A stretch of 9,637 nt of DNA from Candidatus Desantisbacteria bacterium CG2_30_40_21 (GTDB lineage: Bacteria; UBA9089; CG2-30-40-21): assembly GCA_001873945.1 (NCBI GenBank), contig MNYI01000155.1:1-9637 (forward strand), read 5' to 3'. Positions 1 to 6,380 of this stretch are shown in pieces (position 1 is the first letter of the stretch; every line of letters starts with the position of its first letter). The position numbers were made by a program, and so were the translations under genes. A model generated the notes under the pieces. It was given only the letters and a program-made list of their open reading frames with translations, did no database searches and was not told the DNA's origin.

Positions 1-44
1 CTGTCCTACCGGCGTATCCGTCATTTTAAGGTTGACACAACAAT

Positions 45-70
45 AATACGGAGCGGGAAGTAAAAAAGGA
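45..70 (+). repeat. Short interspersed repeat, copy 1 (left part, interrupted)
   Basis: This 26-bp block recurs at 3224-3249 with one mismatch (A48 versus G3227); the last 22 bases are identical. It contains GGAGCGGGAAG followed by TAAAAAAGGA. In copy 2 the block lies inside an inverted-repeat element that ends in TTCCGCATT. Here the same TTCCGCATT is found only at 248-256, beyond the foldback element at 85-246. The simplest reading is one repeat copy split by a later insertion. Its left arm is less well preserved than in copy 2. The function is unknown. Confidence 0.75.
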
Positions 71-84
71 TTGGATATTGCATA

Positions 85-246
85 TATACTCAAGTGGGGC
101 ATAAATTGCGTTTTTCGCTGGTCTTAATCAACGATAGCTGTGTTGTTCAGGTTCGCAATAGTACACTATTGCTCACCTTGCGCGCCATTGCTCTCCTTGA
201 TTAATTCTCACCGAAAAAATCGCAATTTATGCCCCACTTGAGTATA
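85..246. mobile_element. MITE-like foldback element with 26-bp perfect terminal inverted repeats
   Basis: Bases 85-110 (beginning TATACTCAAG) are the exact reverse complement of 221-246 (ending CTTGAGTATA). Pairing continues imperfectly inward: a TTAATCAA match lies on each side, and the tip is an 8-bp perfect hairpin with a 2-nt loop at 155-172 (GCAATAGT, AC, ACTATTGC). The whole element is therefore one long interrupted palindrome with no room for a transposase. The outermost TA on each side (85-86 and 245-246) could be a target duplication, as produced by IS630/Tc1-mariner-type transposases, which would make the element proper 87-244. It sits 40 bp upstream of parA. The repeats are seen directly; the MITE label and TA duplication are inference. 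Confidence 0.72.
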
Positions 247-265
247 GTTCCGCATTCCACATTAT
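238..265 (+). promoter_or_regulatory. Weak candidate promoter for parA
   Basis: TTGAGT at 238-243, inside the right end of the foldback element, is followed after 16 bases by CATTAT at 260-265. Both hexamers are only moderate matches to the sigma-70 consensus. If real, the mobile element would supply the -35 box for the parA operon. The call rests on hexamer matching alone. Confidence 0.22.
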
Positions 266-286
266 AAAAACAGATGAGGATAAAAC

Positions 287-1057
287 ATGGGTAAAACAAT
301 TGTAGTCTCTAATCAAAAAGGTGGCGTAGGAAAAACAACCACAGCCATCAACCTATCTGCCTGTCTGGGGATGATGGGGAAAAAGATATTGTTAGTGGAT
401 ATGGACCCACAGGGAAACAGTTCCAGTGGGCTTGGGATTGATAAGCACAAGTCTAATCCCAATACATATAATGTTCTGATAGGACATGCCCCTATTGAGG
501 ACGCTATATGCAGCACTGAGATAGAGCATCTATTCCTTGTTCCATCTAATGTTATCCTTACCGGGGCAGAGATAGAGCTTGTATCCTTAGAAAAGAGGGA
601 GTTTATGCTCAAACAATCCATTCAAAGGATAAAAGATGAGTATGACTTTATCTTTATTGACACCCCACCATCGCTTGGTTTGCTTACACTAAACAGTATG
701 GTGGCAGCAGATACTGTTCTGGTACCTATTCAATGCGAATATTATGCCCTTGAAGGGTTAAGTCAACTCCTTGGCACTATTACTCTGGTTCAGGGGAAAT
801 TAAATACCTCACTAAAAATGGAAGGCATTCTACTGACCATGTATGACTCGAGAACGAATCTGGCTCAACAGGTAGTCAATGAAATTACTACCTGTTTTGC
901 TGATAAGACATATAAGACACTTATCCCTAATAATGTTCGTCTTGCAGAGGCACCAAGCTTTGGAAAGCCTGTTATTCTTTATGATATTAGTTCTAAGGGT
1001 GCAGAGGGTTATATGGCACTTGCCAGAGAGTTTTTGACAAAACAAGGGGAGGCATAA
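287..1057 (+). CDS. parA: Chromosome-partitioning ATPase ParA/Soj
   Basis: This is a ParA/Soj ATPase (256 aa; B. subtilis Soj is about 253). Such proteins dimerise with ATP, bind DNA non-specifically, and are stimulated by ParB at parS to move or organise chromosome origins. The deviant Walker A motif KGGVGKTT is at residues 11-18, with the signature lysine K11 and catalytic K16. The A' segment LLVDMDPQGN is at 35-44 and Walker B FIDTPPS at 123-129. The family signature IPNNVRLAEAPSFGKP is at 213-228, followed by SSKGAEGY. R189 and R218 fall at the positions of the DNA-binding arginines described in Soj. The ATG at 287 follows GATGAGGA at 273-280 with 6-nt spacing. Only one base separates the stop from the next ATG, so translation is probably coupled. 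The next gene is not parB, which is unusual. Confidence 0.97.
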   Translation: MGKTIVVSNQKGGVGKTTTAINLSACLGMMGKKILLVDMDPQGNSSSGLGIDKHKSNPNTYNVLIGHAPIEDAICSTEIEHLFLVPSNVILTGAEIELVSLEKREFMLKQSIQRIKDEYDFIFIDTPPSLGLLTLNSMVAADTVLVPIQCEYYALEGLSQLLGTITLVQGKLNTSLKMEGILLTMYDSRTNLAQQVVNEITTCFADKTYKTLIPNNVRLAEAPSFGKPVILYDISSKGAEGYMALAREFLTKQGEA

Positions 1058-1058
1058 C

Positions 1059-3206
1059 ATGGGAAAAATAAAGAAAAAAAGGGTTGAAGGATTAGGTTCA
1101 AACAGGGGTGCTATCCTTCAGATAAAGGTAAATAAAGAAACATGGATTATTCTTGGGGCAGGGATTCTTGTGTCTCTCCTGTATTTGAGTGCTATGCTTT
1201 TTTATACAGAGGGGCATCTTTCATTACCAGCATCTAAGGTGTTTTATCAGTTTCAGTATGCTAAACAAATAGCCGCGGGTGAATTTTTTCGATATGCATC
1301 AGGGGATGGTCCCAGCACTGGTGCAGGCGGCTTATTGTATCCCCTGCTTTTAATGCCTGCCTTTGTGCTGGGGATAAAAGGGGCTGGAATAATCCTTTAT
1401 GCTTTTTTCTCAGGTGTAGTGCTTCTTTTGCTTTCAGCCTGGCTGCTTTTTCTAATAGGGCAATCAGTTGCAAACAAAGAGACAGGGATGTTTGCGGCTC
1501 TTCTCTTTTTGCTAAACGGGACAATCCTGTGGACATACCTTGGTGGCACGGAAACCCTTCTGTTTGCAACACTTATATTGCTAACAATATATTATTTTCT
1601 TAGGGCAATAAATATCAATAACTACATAGGTGTGATAATTTTTGCCTCATCTTTGGCTCTTGTCCGATTTGAAGGGATTATTCTGGTTTGGATATTAACC
1701 ATAGTTTTTTTCATCAACATGATCATCTTCAAACAAATGGAATTTTCAAGGGGTGTTTTAGTTATTATTCCGGCTATAATTGGTGGATTTCATTTGTTTA
1801 TGAATTTTCTGTTTACAGGCAATCTTCTGCCAAATACCATTCATTCAGAATCAATCCTTTTTCAGGCAAACACCCCCCTTCCAGAGATAATAGGACAGGC
1901 TTGTAAGTATTACTTTTTCCTTATCAAGGACATATTCTCTGGATTTAGCGGGGAATATTTTAATATTAATAACCCTGATCAGGGTCAGGTCTCTGCCTAT
2001 TTTCCACCCTTTGCCCTTTTCTTTGGACTGATGGGATTAGCCCTTGCTGCAAGAGAGGTAATCGCAAGACATCTGGGAGGGATATTTTTAATCGTTCTCT
2101 GGTTTTTTGGAGGGATATTACTTTCCTCGATTCTGTATCCAATACATTCCTTATGGAATATATCGGTAATTCCTTATTATCCTATTTTCATAATTTTAGT
2201 TGCCTTGGGTACACACCAGTTTTCTCAGGCAATTGCTTCTTTGCTCCCCAAAACCCCTGTCGGAGGTGCTATATCGTATAAGGAGATCTTTTATGGATTC
2301 TGTTGTTTCTTTTTGCTCTTCTCTTTGTGCAGCACAATTTCCTTTAGTGTAATCTATGGTAAAAGTTGTTATAATACCTATTATCATGAGATTACCCTTG
2401 GAAAGATGATACAGGAAAAATTTCCTCCAGATGCTGTTATTGCTACTAATGGGATGAGCCCTCTGGCATACTTTGGTGAGAGAAGATTTATTGATATTTC
2501 AGGAATAGGCAGCAATGGATTAGCTGCATCCTTCAGGCATGGGCAAGGGAGCATCTTTGAGGCATTGGAATCAAGGGATGTTTATCCTCAATTCTTTGTC
2601 CTGCCAGAGAATGAGTTTGGATTTGAACAGTCTGGTTTGCTTGGCAAAAGGGTGTATTCCTCTAAGATGGTAACCATTGAACAGATTTCACCACTTGTTG
2701 TTTATGAGGCAGAAAAGGCGTGGCTTCACAAAGGGGATTCTTGCGTGTCTGTATTAAAGGAAGTGGATGGATGGTTATTAATAGATAACTTGGATGTAGC
2801 GGACATTGTAGACGAAAAAACTCATGATTACAGATTCTGGGAAACAGAACACAAACCAGGGGTAGTTACCTATGCCCTGAAACTTCCATTCTTCTCCAAT
2901 CAGGAATTGATTGTTGCTGACGGTGGAAGGGTTCTTACCGGGGGAGAAGAGATGGTGATAAAGACAAGACCGTCAACAAATATGAAGATGATTGTTCGGC
3001 ACAGGGGCAAGTTCAATGTAGAGATATTGGTTAATGATAAGCATAAAAAGATGTGGAAGGAAGACAGAGGGGCTGAAAATGTATGGACAGAAGCTATTCT
3101 GGATATTCCATCTGAGTGGATAACTACAGAACGGACAAGAATAAGTGTCCTGACCATGGATAAGAATGAATATTTTCCAGCACATTATTGGTTTTATCAG
3201 AGGTAA
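1059..3206 (+). CDS. Polytopic GT-C glycosyltransferase-like protein, probable pseudoenzyme
   Basis: This is a 715-aa membrane protein with a basic cytoplasmic N-tail (1-27), about 12 hydrophobic segments up to about residue 432, and a C-terminal extracytoplasmic part. It is a paralogue of the protein at 3297-5375: by hand count, residues 45-95 share 30 of 51 positions with residues 23-73 of that protein. The fold and motif positions match GT-C transferases of the AftB-like kind, which use polyprenyl-phosphate sugars. The key positions are altered: the loop-1 DD is S59-K60, GMET is GTET (163-166), LTRPEG is LVRFEG (201-206), HRY is NIS (367-369), and the Asp of NDLG is G465. The frame is intact, so it is not simply decayed. 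A GGE-containing terminal domain covers about 551-715. A strong AAGGGGAGG RBS (1044-1052) overlaps the parA end. The tail GLGSNRGAIL (11-20) resembles a ParB N-terminus. Membrane GT-like identity is fairly sure; lack of activity is inferred. Confidence 0.85.
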   Translation: MGKIKKKRVEGLGSNRGAILQIKVNKETWIILGAGILVSLLYLSAMLFYTEGHLSLPASKVFYQFQYAKQIAAGEFFRYASGDGPSTGAGGLLYPLLLMPAFVLGIKGAGIILYAFFSGVVLLLLSAWLLFLIGQSVANKETGMFAALLFLLNGTILWTYLGGTETLLFATLILLTIYYFLRAININNYIGVIIFASSLALVRFEGIILVWILTIVFFINMIIFKQMEFSRGVLVIIPAIIGGFHLFMNFLFTGNLLPNTIHSESILFQANTPLPEIIGQACKYYFFLIKDIFSGFSGEYFNINNPDQGQVSAYFPPFALFFGLMGLALAAREVIARHLGGIFLIVLWFFGGILLSSILYPIHSLWNISVIPYYPIFIILVALGTHQFSQAIASLLPKTPVGGAISYKEIFYGFCCFFLLFSLCSTISFSVIYGKSCYNTYYHEITLGKMIQEKFPPDAVIATNGMSPLAYFGERRFIDISGIGSNGLAASFRHGQGSIFEALESRDVYPQFFVLPENEFGFEQSGLLGKRVYSSKMVTIEQISPLVVYEAEKAWLHKGDSCVSVLKEVDGWLLIDNLDVADIVDEKTHDYRFWETEHKPGVVTYALKLPFFSNQELIVADGGRVLTGGEEMVIKTRPSTNMKMIVRHRGKFNVEILVNDKHKKMWKEDRGAENVWTEAILDIPSEWITTERTRISVLTMDKNEYFPAHYWFYQR

Positions 3207-3209
3207 AAC

Positions 3210-3276
3210 AATGCGGAAATGAGAATGCGGAGCGGGAAGTAAAAAAGGACATAAGTATTGTTTACATTTCCGCATT
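3210..3276. repeat. 67-bp inverted-repeat element, copy 2 of the interspersed repeat
   Basis: AATGCGGAAAT at 3210-3220 is the exact reverse complement of ATTTCCGCATT at 3266-3276. Inside it are a second direct AATGCGGA (3224-3231) and the block shared with 45-70. The element fills most of the 90-bp gap between the two membrane-protein genes and could form a hairpin in RNA or DNA. There is no T-run after it, so I do not call it a terminator. The downstream gene has its own RBS just after it. Confidence 0.8.
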
Positions 3277-3296
3277 ATGAATTCTGAGGGAGAGTT

Positions 3297-5375
3297 ATGC
3301 GAAAACGATACATAATATTATTCAGCACAATAGCCATTCTTCTTGGCGGTATTTTTTTAATGTCCATGCTTTTTTACACAGACGGTCATCTTGCCCCACC
3401 ATTAGACGATACCTTTATCTTTTTTCAGTACGCTAAGCAAATCTGTCATGGCGTTCCCTTTCAATACAATACTGGAGATAGTCCAACAACAGGGGCAACC
3501 AGTCTTTTATACCCATTTATTTTGGCGATAGGGTTTTTATTGGGCATTGGCAAGACAGGTATCCTTGCCTACTCACTTGGGCTGGGGTTGATATGTTTAA
3601 TAGTTTCCTCGCTATTAATATTTAATATTGGCAGAAGGCTATTTGACGAAACAACAGGTCTTATTCTGGGGCTACTTTTTTTATTTAATGGTCAAATCCT
3701 CTGGAGTTTTTTTTGTGGGATGGAGACAGGATTTTTTATGTGTATGATATTGGCTGTCCTGTATGCCTTTCTCCTTGAATCAGAAAAGAAAAAATATGTC
3801 TGGACAATAGTTTTTGCCAGTATCATGGCATTAACCAGGCCAGAGGGATTAATTCTTTCAGGTGTGCTTTTTGGCTTTATCTTTTTCCTTCGGAATGAAA
3901 GAAACTACTATTTTCTTATCCCTGTTGGGTTTGGAATGATATTTGTAATAATGAATTATGCTTTTACAGGCAGCCTGACATTTAACACCATGATTGCTAA
4001 ATCCCCCCTTTCCAGACCAAATTCAAATCTATTTGATATAGCAGCTACAGCAGGTAAATATTATTTTTATATAATGAAAGATATCTTTTCAGGATTTGCT
4101 GGTAAATACAGCCCGGCTATGTATGCCAATGAGGATCAAGAGGCAGTTTATTTTGCCCCATTTTTTCTTTTTTTTGGTCTTCTTGGAGTCTTATCCATTG
4201 TAACAAAAGAGATAAAAGAGAAAATACTGGGGGTTGGGGCATTGACCCTTTGTCTGATGATGATAGGTATTTTTTCCCTTTGCGTCTCGCTTCCGGTCAA
4301 ATGGCACTGGCATCGTTATCTTATTCCCTTTTACCCTTTGTTTTTAATATTTGTGGTTGCCGGACTTTTATTGTTTGTCAAATTAATATGTCAGGGTAAC
4401 ACACTAATAAAGCCTGCCTTTATCTCCTTAGCCTCTTTCTTCCTATTGTTTGGCATATTAAATACTGCGTACTTCTCCGTGGCATATGGAAAAAATTGTA
4501 AAGATATTTACAATCAACAAATGATTCTTGGAATGTGGATAGAAAAAAATATACCAAAGGATGCAGTGGTTGCTGTTAATGACCTTGGGGCAGTAAAGTA
4601 TCTTGGGGACAGGTACATAATTGATCTGCTTGGTCTTGGGACAAACAAGGTTGGTTGGTCATGGGCAAATGGGGCAGGAAGCATCTTTGAGTTTTTAGAG
4701 GCACTTGACCCAAAGAAATATCCGGATTATTTTATTATCTATCCGAGCTGGTTTAGCTTTGATAAGATAGGCATGTTAAAGGAGGAAATAAAGCAGTTCA
4801 AGCTCATTGATTCAACTATTGCCGGCAGTTCCTCACCCATGACAGTCTACAAGGTCGATTGGAGTCTTGCCCACAGTGGCGATACTGTTCGGACCGTTAA
4901 CGAAAAATTGGAGGGGTATCGTTTGGTCGATTTTGTTGATGTTGGGGATATCGAGAATGAAAAGGCTCATCACTACAAATTTTGGGAGACACAGCCAGGG
5001 ATGTTCTATGGCTTGCTCTATCAAGATGAGGCTTGCATGTATTCATACCTGAACAATTCGTCAGTAGTAGTGATTGATGCGGGTAGACAGATTACCGGTG
5101 GAGAGAGCATGGTAGTCAATACTATTCCGGGAAAGGGATTAAAGATAGTCAAGAGGACATCAACCTATACGCCTATAGAGGTCTGGGTGAATGAGGAATT
5201 TATAGGGGTCTGGACACATGAGAATGCAGATAGTGCTTGGACAGAGGCAGTGTATGAGGTTCCCGGACAAAATATAACCTCAAAGCAAACCAGAATACGA
5301 CTTCCTCTTCATCGGGAATTGAAACATTATTATGTTTGCTTTTCGGCGTATTATTGGTTTTATCAGAAGGCGTGA
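3297..5375 (+). CDS. GT-C family membrane glycosyltransferase with motifs intact
   Basis: This 692-aa polytopic protein is probably a GT-C transferase that moves a sugar from a polyprenyl-phosphate carrier to an acceptor on the outer face of the cytoplasmic membrane. TM1 spans about residues 5-26. The first outer loop carries the acidic pair D37-D38 in PPLDDTFIFFQYAKQ, followed by TGDSPTTGATSLLYP (59-73). Further family-like motifs are GMET (141-144), LTRPEG (179-184), HWHRYLIPFYP (337-347) and NDLG (428-431), then DRYIIDLLGLG (438-448). About 12 hydrophobic segments end near residue 396. The region from about 519 to 692 is a soluble terminal domain with FWET (562-565), TGGESM (600-605), AWTEA (647-651) and YWFYQ (686-690), all echoed in the upstream paralogue. 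The RBS-like GAGGGAGAG (3286-3294) sits close to the ATG. The sugar and acceptor cannot be read from the sequence. Confidence 0.88.
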   Translation: MRKRYIILFSTIAILLGGIFLMSMLFYTDGHLAPPLDDTFIFFQYAKQICHGVPFQYNTGDSPTTGATSLLYPFILAIGFLLGIGKTGILAYSLGLGLICLIVSSLLIFNIGRRLFDETTGLILGLLFLFNGQILWSFFCGMETGFFMCMILAVLYAFLLESEKKKYVWTIVFASIMALTRPEGLILSGVLFGFIFFLRNERNYYFLIPVGFGMIFVIMNYAFTGSLTFNTMIAKSPLSRPNSNLFDIAATAGKYYFYIMKDIFSGFAGKYSPAMYANEDQEAVYFAPFFLFFGLLGVLSIVTKEIKEKILGVGALTLCLMMIGIFSLCVSLPVKWHWHRYLIPFYPLFLIFVVAGLLLFVKLICQGNTLIKPAFISLASFFLLFGILNTAYFSVAYGKNCKDIYNQQMILGMWIEKNIPKDAVVAVNDLGAVKYLGDRYIIDLLGLGTNKVGWSWANGAGSIFEFLEALDPKKYPDYFIIYPSWFSFDKIGMLKEEIKQFKLIDSTIAGSSSPMTVYKVDWSLAHSGDTVRTVNEKLEGYRLVDFVDVGDIENEKAHHYKFWETQPGMFYGLLYQDEACMYSYLNNSSVVVIDAGRQITGGESMVVNTIPGKGLKIVKRTSTYTPIEVWVNEEFIGVWTHENADSAWTEAVYEVPGQNITSKQTRIRLPLHRELKHYYVCFSAYYWFYQKA

Positions 5376-5378
5376 TTT

Positions 5379-5436
5379 GTGTCCGCAGGGAAAAGGCAGG
5401 ACAGACATTCCTGTCTGGCGCTTATCCTACGGACAC
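5379..5436. repeat. Intergenic cruciform-type inverted repeat
   Basis: GTGTCCG (5379-5385) pairs with CGGACAC (5430-5436), extended after one mismatch by AGG/CCT (5387-5389 with 5426-5428). An inner hairpin CAGACA/TGTCTG (5402-5407 with 5412-5417) has a TTCC loop. The arrangement resembles a dispersed palindromic repeat unit. There is no T-run, so an intrinsic terminator is unlikely. Confidence 0.7.
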
Positions 5437-5439
5437 GGT

Positions 5440-5464
5440 TTATGTTCAAAATTAACATAAGGAG
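5440..5464 (+). promoter_or_regulatory. Small hairpin abutting the parB ribosome-binding site
   Basis: TTATGTT (5440-5446) and AACATAA (5454-5460) can pair across a 7-nt loop. The 3' arm runs into the RBS-like TAAGGAG (5458-5464), which lies 9 nt before the parB ATG at 5474. If it forms in mRNA it would partly mask the RBS. It is AT-rich and weak, so any regulatory role is speculative. Confidence 0.3.
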
Positions 5465-5473
5465 AAGTAAAAA

Positions 5474-6325
5474 ATGCAAAGGATAGCGTTAGGAAAGGGT
5501 TTAGATGCCTTAATTCCAGAGGCAAGATCAGGAGGGGAGACGGTTCGGGAGATTAAGATTGGGGAAATTATCCCTGGAAAATATCAGCCTCGACGACACT
5601 TTAATCCAGAAAAGCAAATGGAGTTGGTCGAATCCATACGGGAGAAGGGTGTTATTCAGCCAATAATTGTTCGTTCCAATAAAGATGGGTATGAGCTGAT
5701 TGCTGGCGAGAGAAGGCTGAGAGCTGCTCATGAGGCTGGCATGGAAAGGATTCCAGCAATTGTACGGGAGATGTCCAACGAGGATGCTTTAGAGATTGGC
5801 TTAATTGAGAACATCCAGAGGCAAGATATTAACCCCATTGAAGAGGCAGGGGCATATCAACAATTGATCCGTGAATTCCATATAACTCAGGATGTTTTAT
5901 CCAAAAAGGTTGGGAAAGATAGAAGCTCTATTACCAATAGTCTTCGACTCTTAAAATTACCTCAATCTATTCAGGAAGAGGTTATTAAGGAAACAATCTC
6001 TATGGGGCATGCTCGAGCGATTTTATCCTTGGACAATGAAAAAGAGCAACAAGAGGCATGTGAAATGATTGTAAAAAAAGGTCTCTCTGTGAGAGAGGCG
6101 GAAACTCTTGTTAAAAAAATAAAAGAAAATGTTTCACGTGAAACATCTAAGGAGCCAATAAAAAAACCTGTTATTGATATTGCCCTGGAGTCTTGCGTGG
6201 AAAAAATGATGCAATCTCTTGGTACGAAGGTTAGGATTAATCAAACAGCGAAGGGTGCTGGAAAGATTGAAATAGAGTTTTATTCACAAGAGGATCTGGA
6301 TAGGATTATGGAGAAGATACGGTAG
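5474..6325 (+). CDS. parB: Chromosome-partitioning protein ParB/Spo0J
   Basis: ParB binds parS, uses CTP to clamp and spread along DNA, and stimulates ParA. This copy has 283 aa, normal for chromosomal ParB. The N-terminal ParA-contact peptide ALGKGLDALIP is at 5-15. The ParB/sulfiredoxin-like CTPase region holds box I YELIAGERRLRAA (73-85) and box II ENIQRQDINPIEEA (112-125). A helix-turn-helix for parS recognition lies at about 138-163 (TQDVLSKKVGKDRSSITNSL). A variable linker (about 213-232) precedes the C-terminal dimerisation domain (about 233-283). The linker residues NVSRET (219-224) are encoded by a parS site. The ATG at 5474 is preceded by AAGGAGA with 8-9 nt spacing. About 4.4 kb and two membrane-protein genes separate it from parA, whereas the usual arrangement is adjacent. 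Confidence 0.97.
   Translation: MQRIALGKGLDALIPEARSGGETVREIKIGEIIPGKYQPRRHFNPEKQMELVESIREKGVIQPIIVRSNKDGYELIAGERRLRAAHEAGMERIPAIVREMSNEDALEIGLIENIQRQDINPIEEAGAYQQLIREFHITQDVLSKKVGKDRSSITNSLRLLKLPQSIQEEVIKETISMGHARAILSLDNEKEQQEACEMIVKKGLSVREAETLVKKIKENVSRETSKEPIKKPVIDIALESCVEKMMQSLGTKVRINQTAKGAGKIEIEFYSQEDLDRIMEKIR
6130..6145. promoter_or_regulatory. parS: parS centromere site inside parB
   Basis: TGTTTCACGTGAAACA is a perfect 16-bp palindrome and an exact match to the classical bacterial parS consensus known from B. subtilis. It lies in the parB linker and encodes part of N-V-S-R-E-T. It is expected to load ParB at this locus and suggests closeness to the replication origin. I saw no other copy in the window. 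Confidence 0.96.
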
Positions 6326-6330
6326 TGCAA

Positions 6331-6365
6331 AGTCTGACAAGTCTGACCAGTCTGACTGGTCAGAC
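6331..6365. repeat. 9-bp tandem repeat with inverted copy between parB and uvrA
   Basis: AGTCTGAC occurs three times with a 9-bp period (6331, 6340, 6349), followed by the inverted copy GGTCAGAC at 6358-6365. That copy pairs with GTCTGACC at 6341-6348. The result is a hairpin of 8-bp arms with several alternative registers. It fills most of the 55-bp spacer. No T-run follows, so a terminator role is not supported. Confidence 0.75.
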
Positions 6366-6380
6366 AATGGATGTGTTATC

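Noticed and set aside
32..49. TTGACA at 32-37 with TAATAC at 44-49 as a promoter
   Set aside because: The gap is only 6 bases, far from the usual 16-18, and no better -10 lies at the right distance.
313..621. Antisense open frame of 102 codons across parA, and similar frames at 830-1060, 2900-3157, 5528-5731, 7938-8213 and 8466-8780
   Set aside because: They lie opposite well-supported genes, have no family resemblance or RBS, and are expected shadows of the coding strand.
1688..1906. Same-strand open frame inside the first membrane-protein gene
   Set aside because: It is out of frame with a continuous, paralogue-supported 715-codon gene and shows no motif of its own.
3207..3296. tRNA or other structured RNA gene in the gap between the paralogues
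   Set aside because: The gap is explained by the inverted-repeat element, and no cloverleaf or known RNA motif is visible.
5379..5436. Intrinsic terminator after the second membrane-protein gene
   Set aside because: The stem is interrupted and no run of T follows; a dispersed repeat fits better.
6331..6365. CRISPR-like array
   Set aside because: The units are 9 bp with no spacers, far too short for CRISPR repeats.
6367..6373. ATG codons just before uvrA as its start
   Set aside because: Both are out of frame with the UvrA reading frame.
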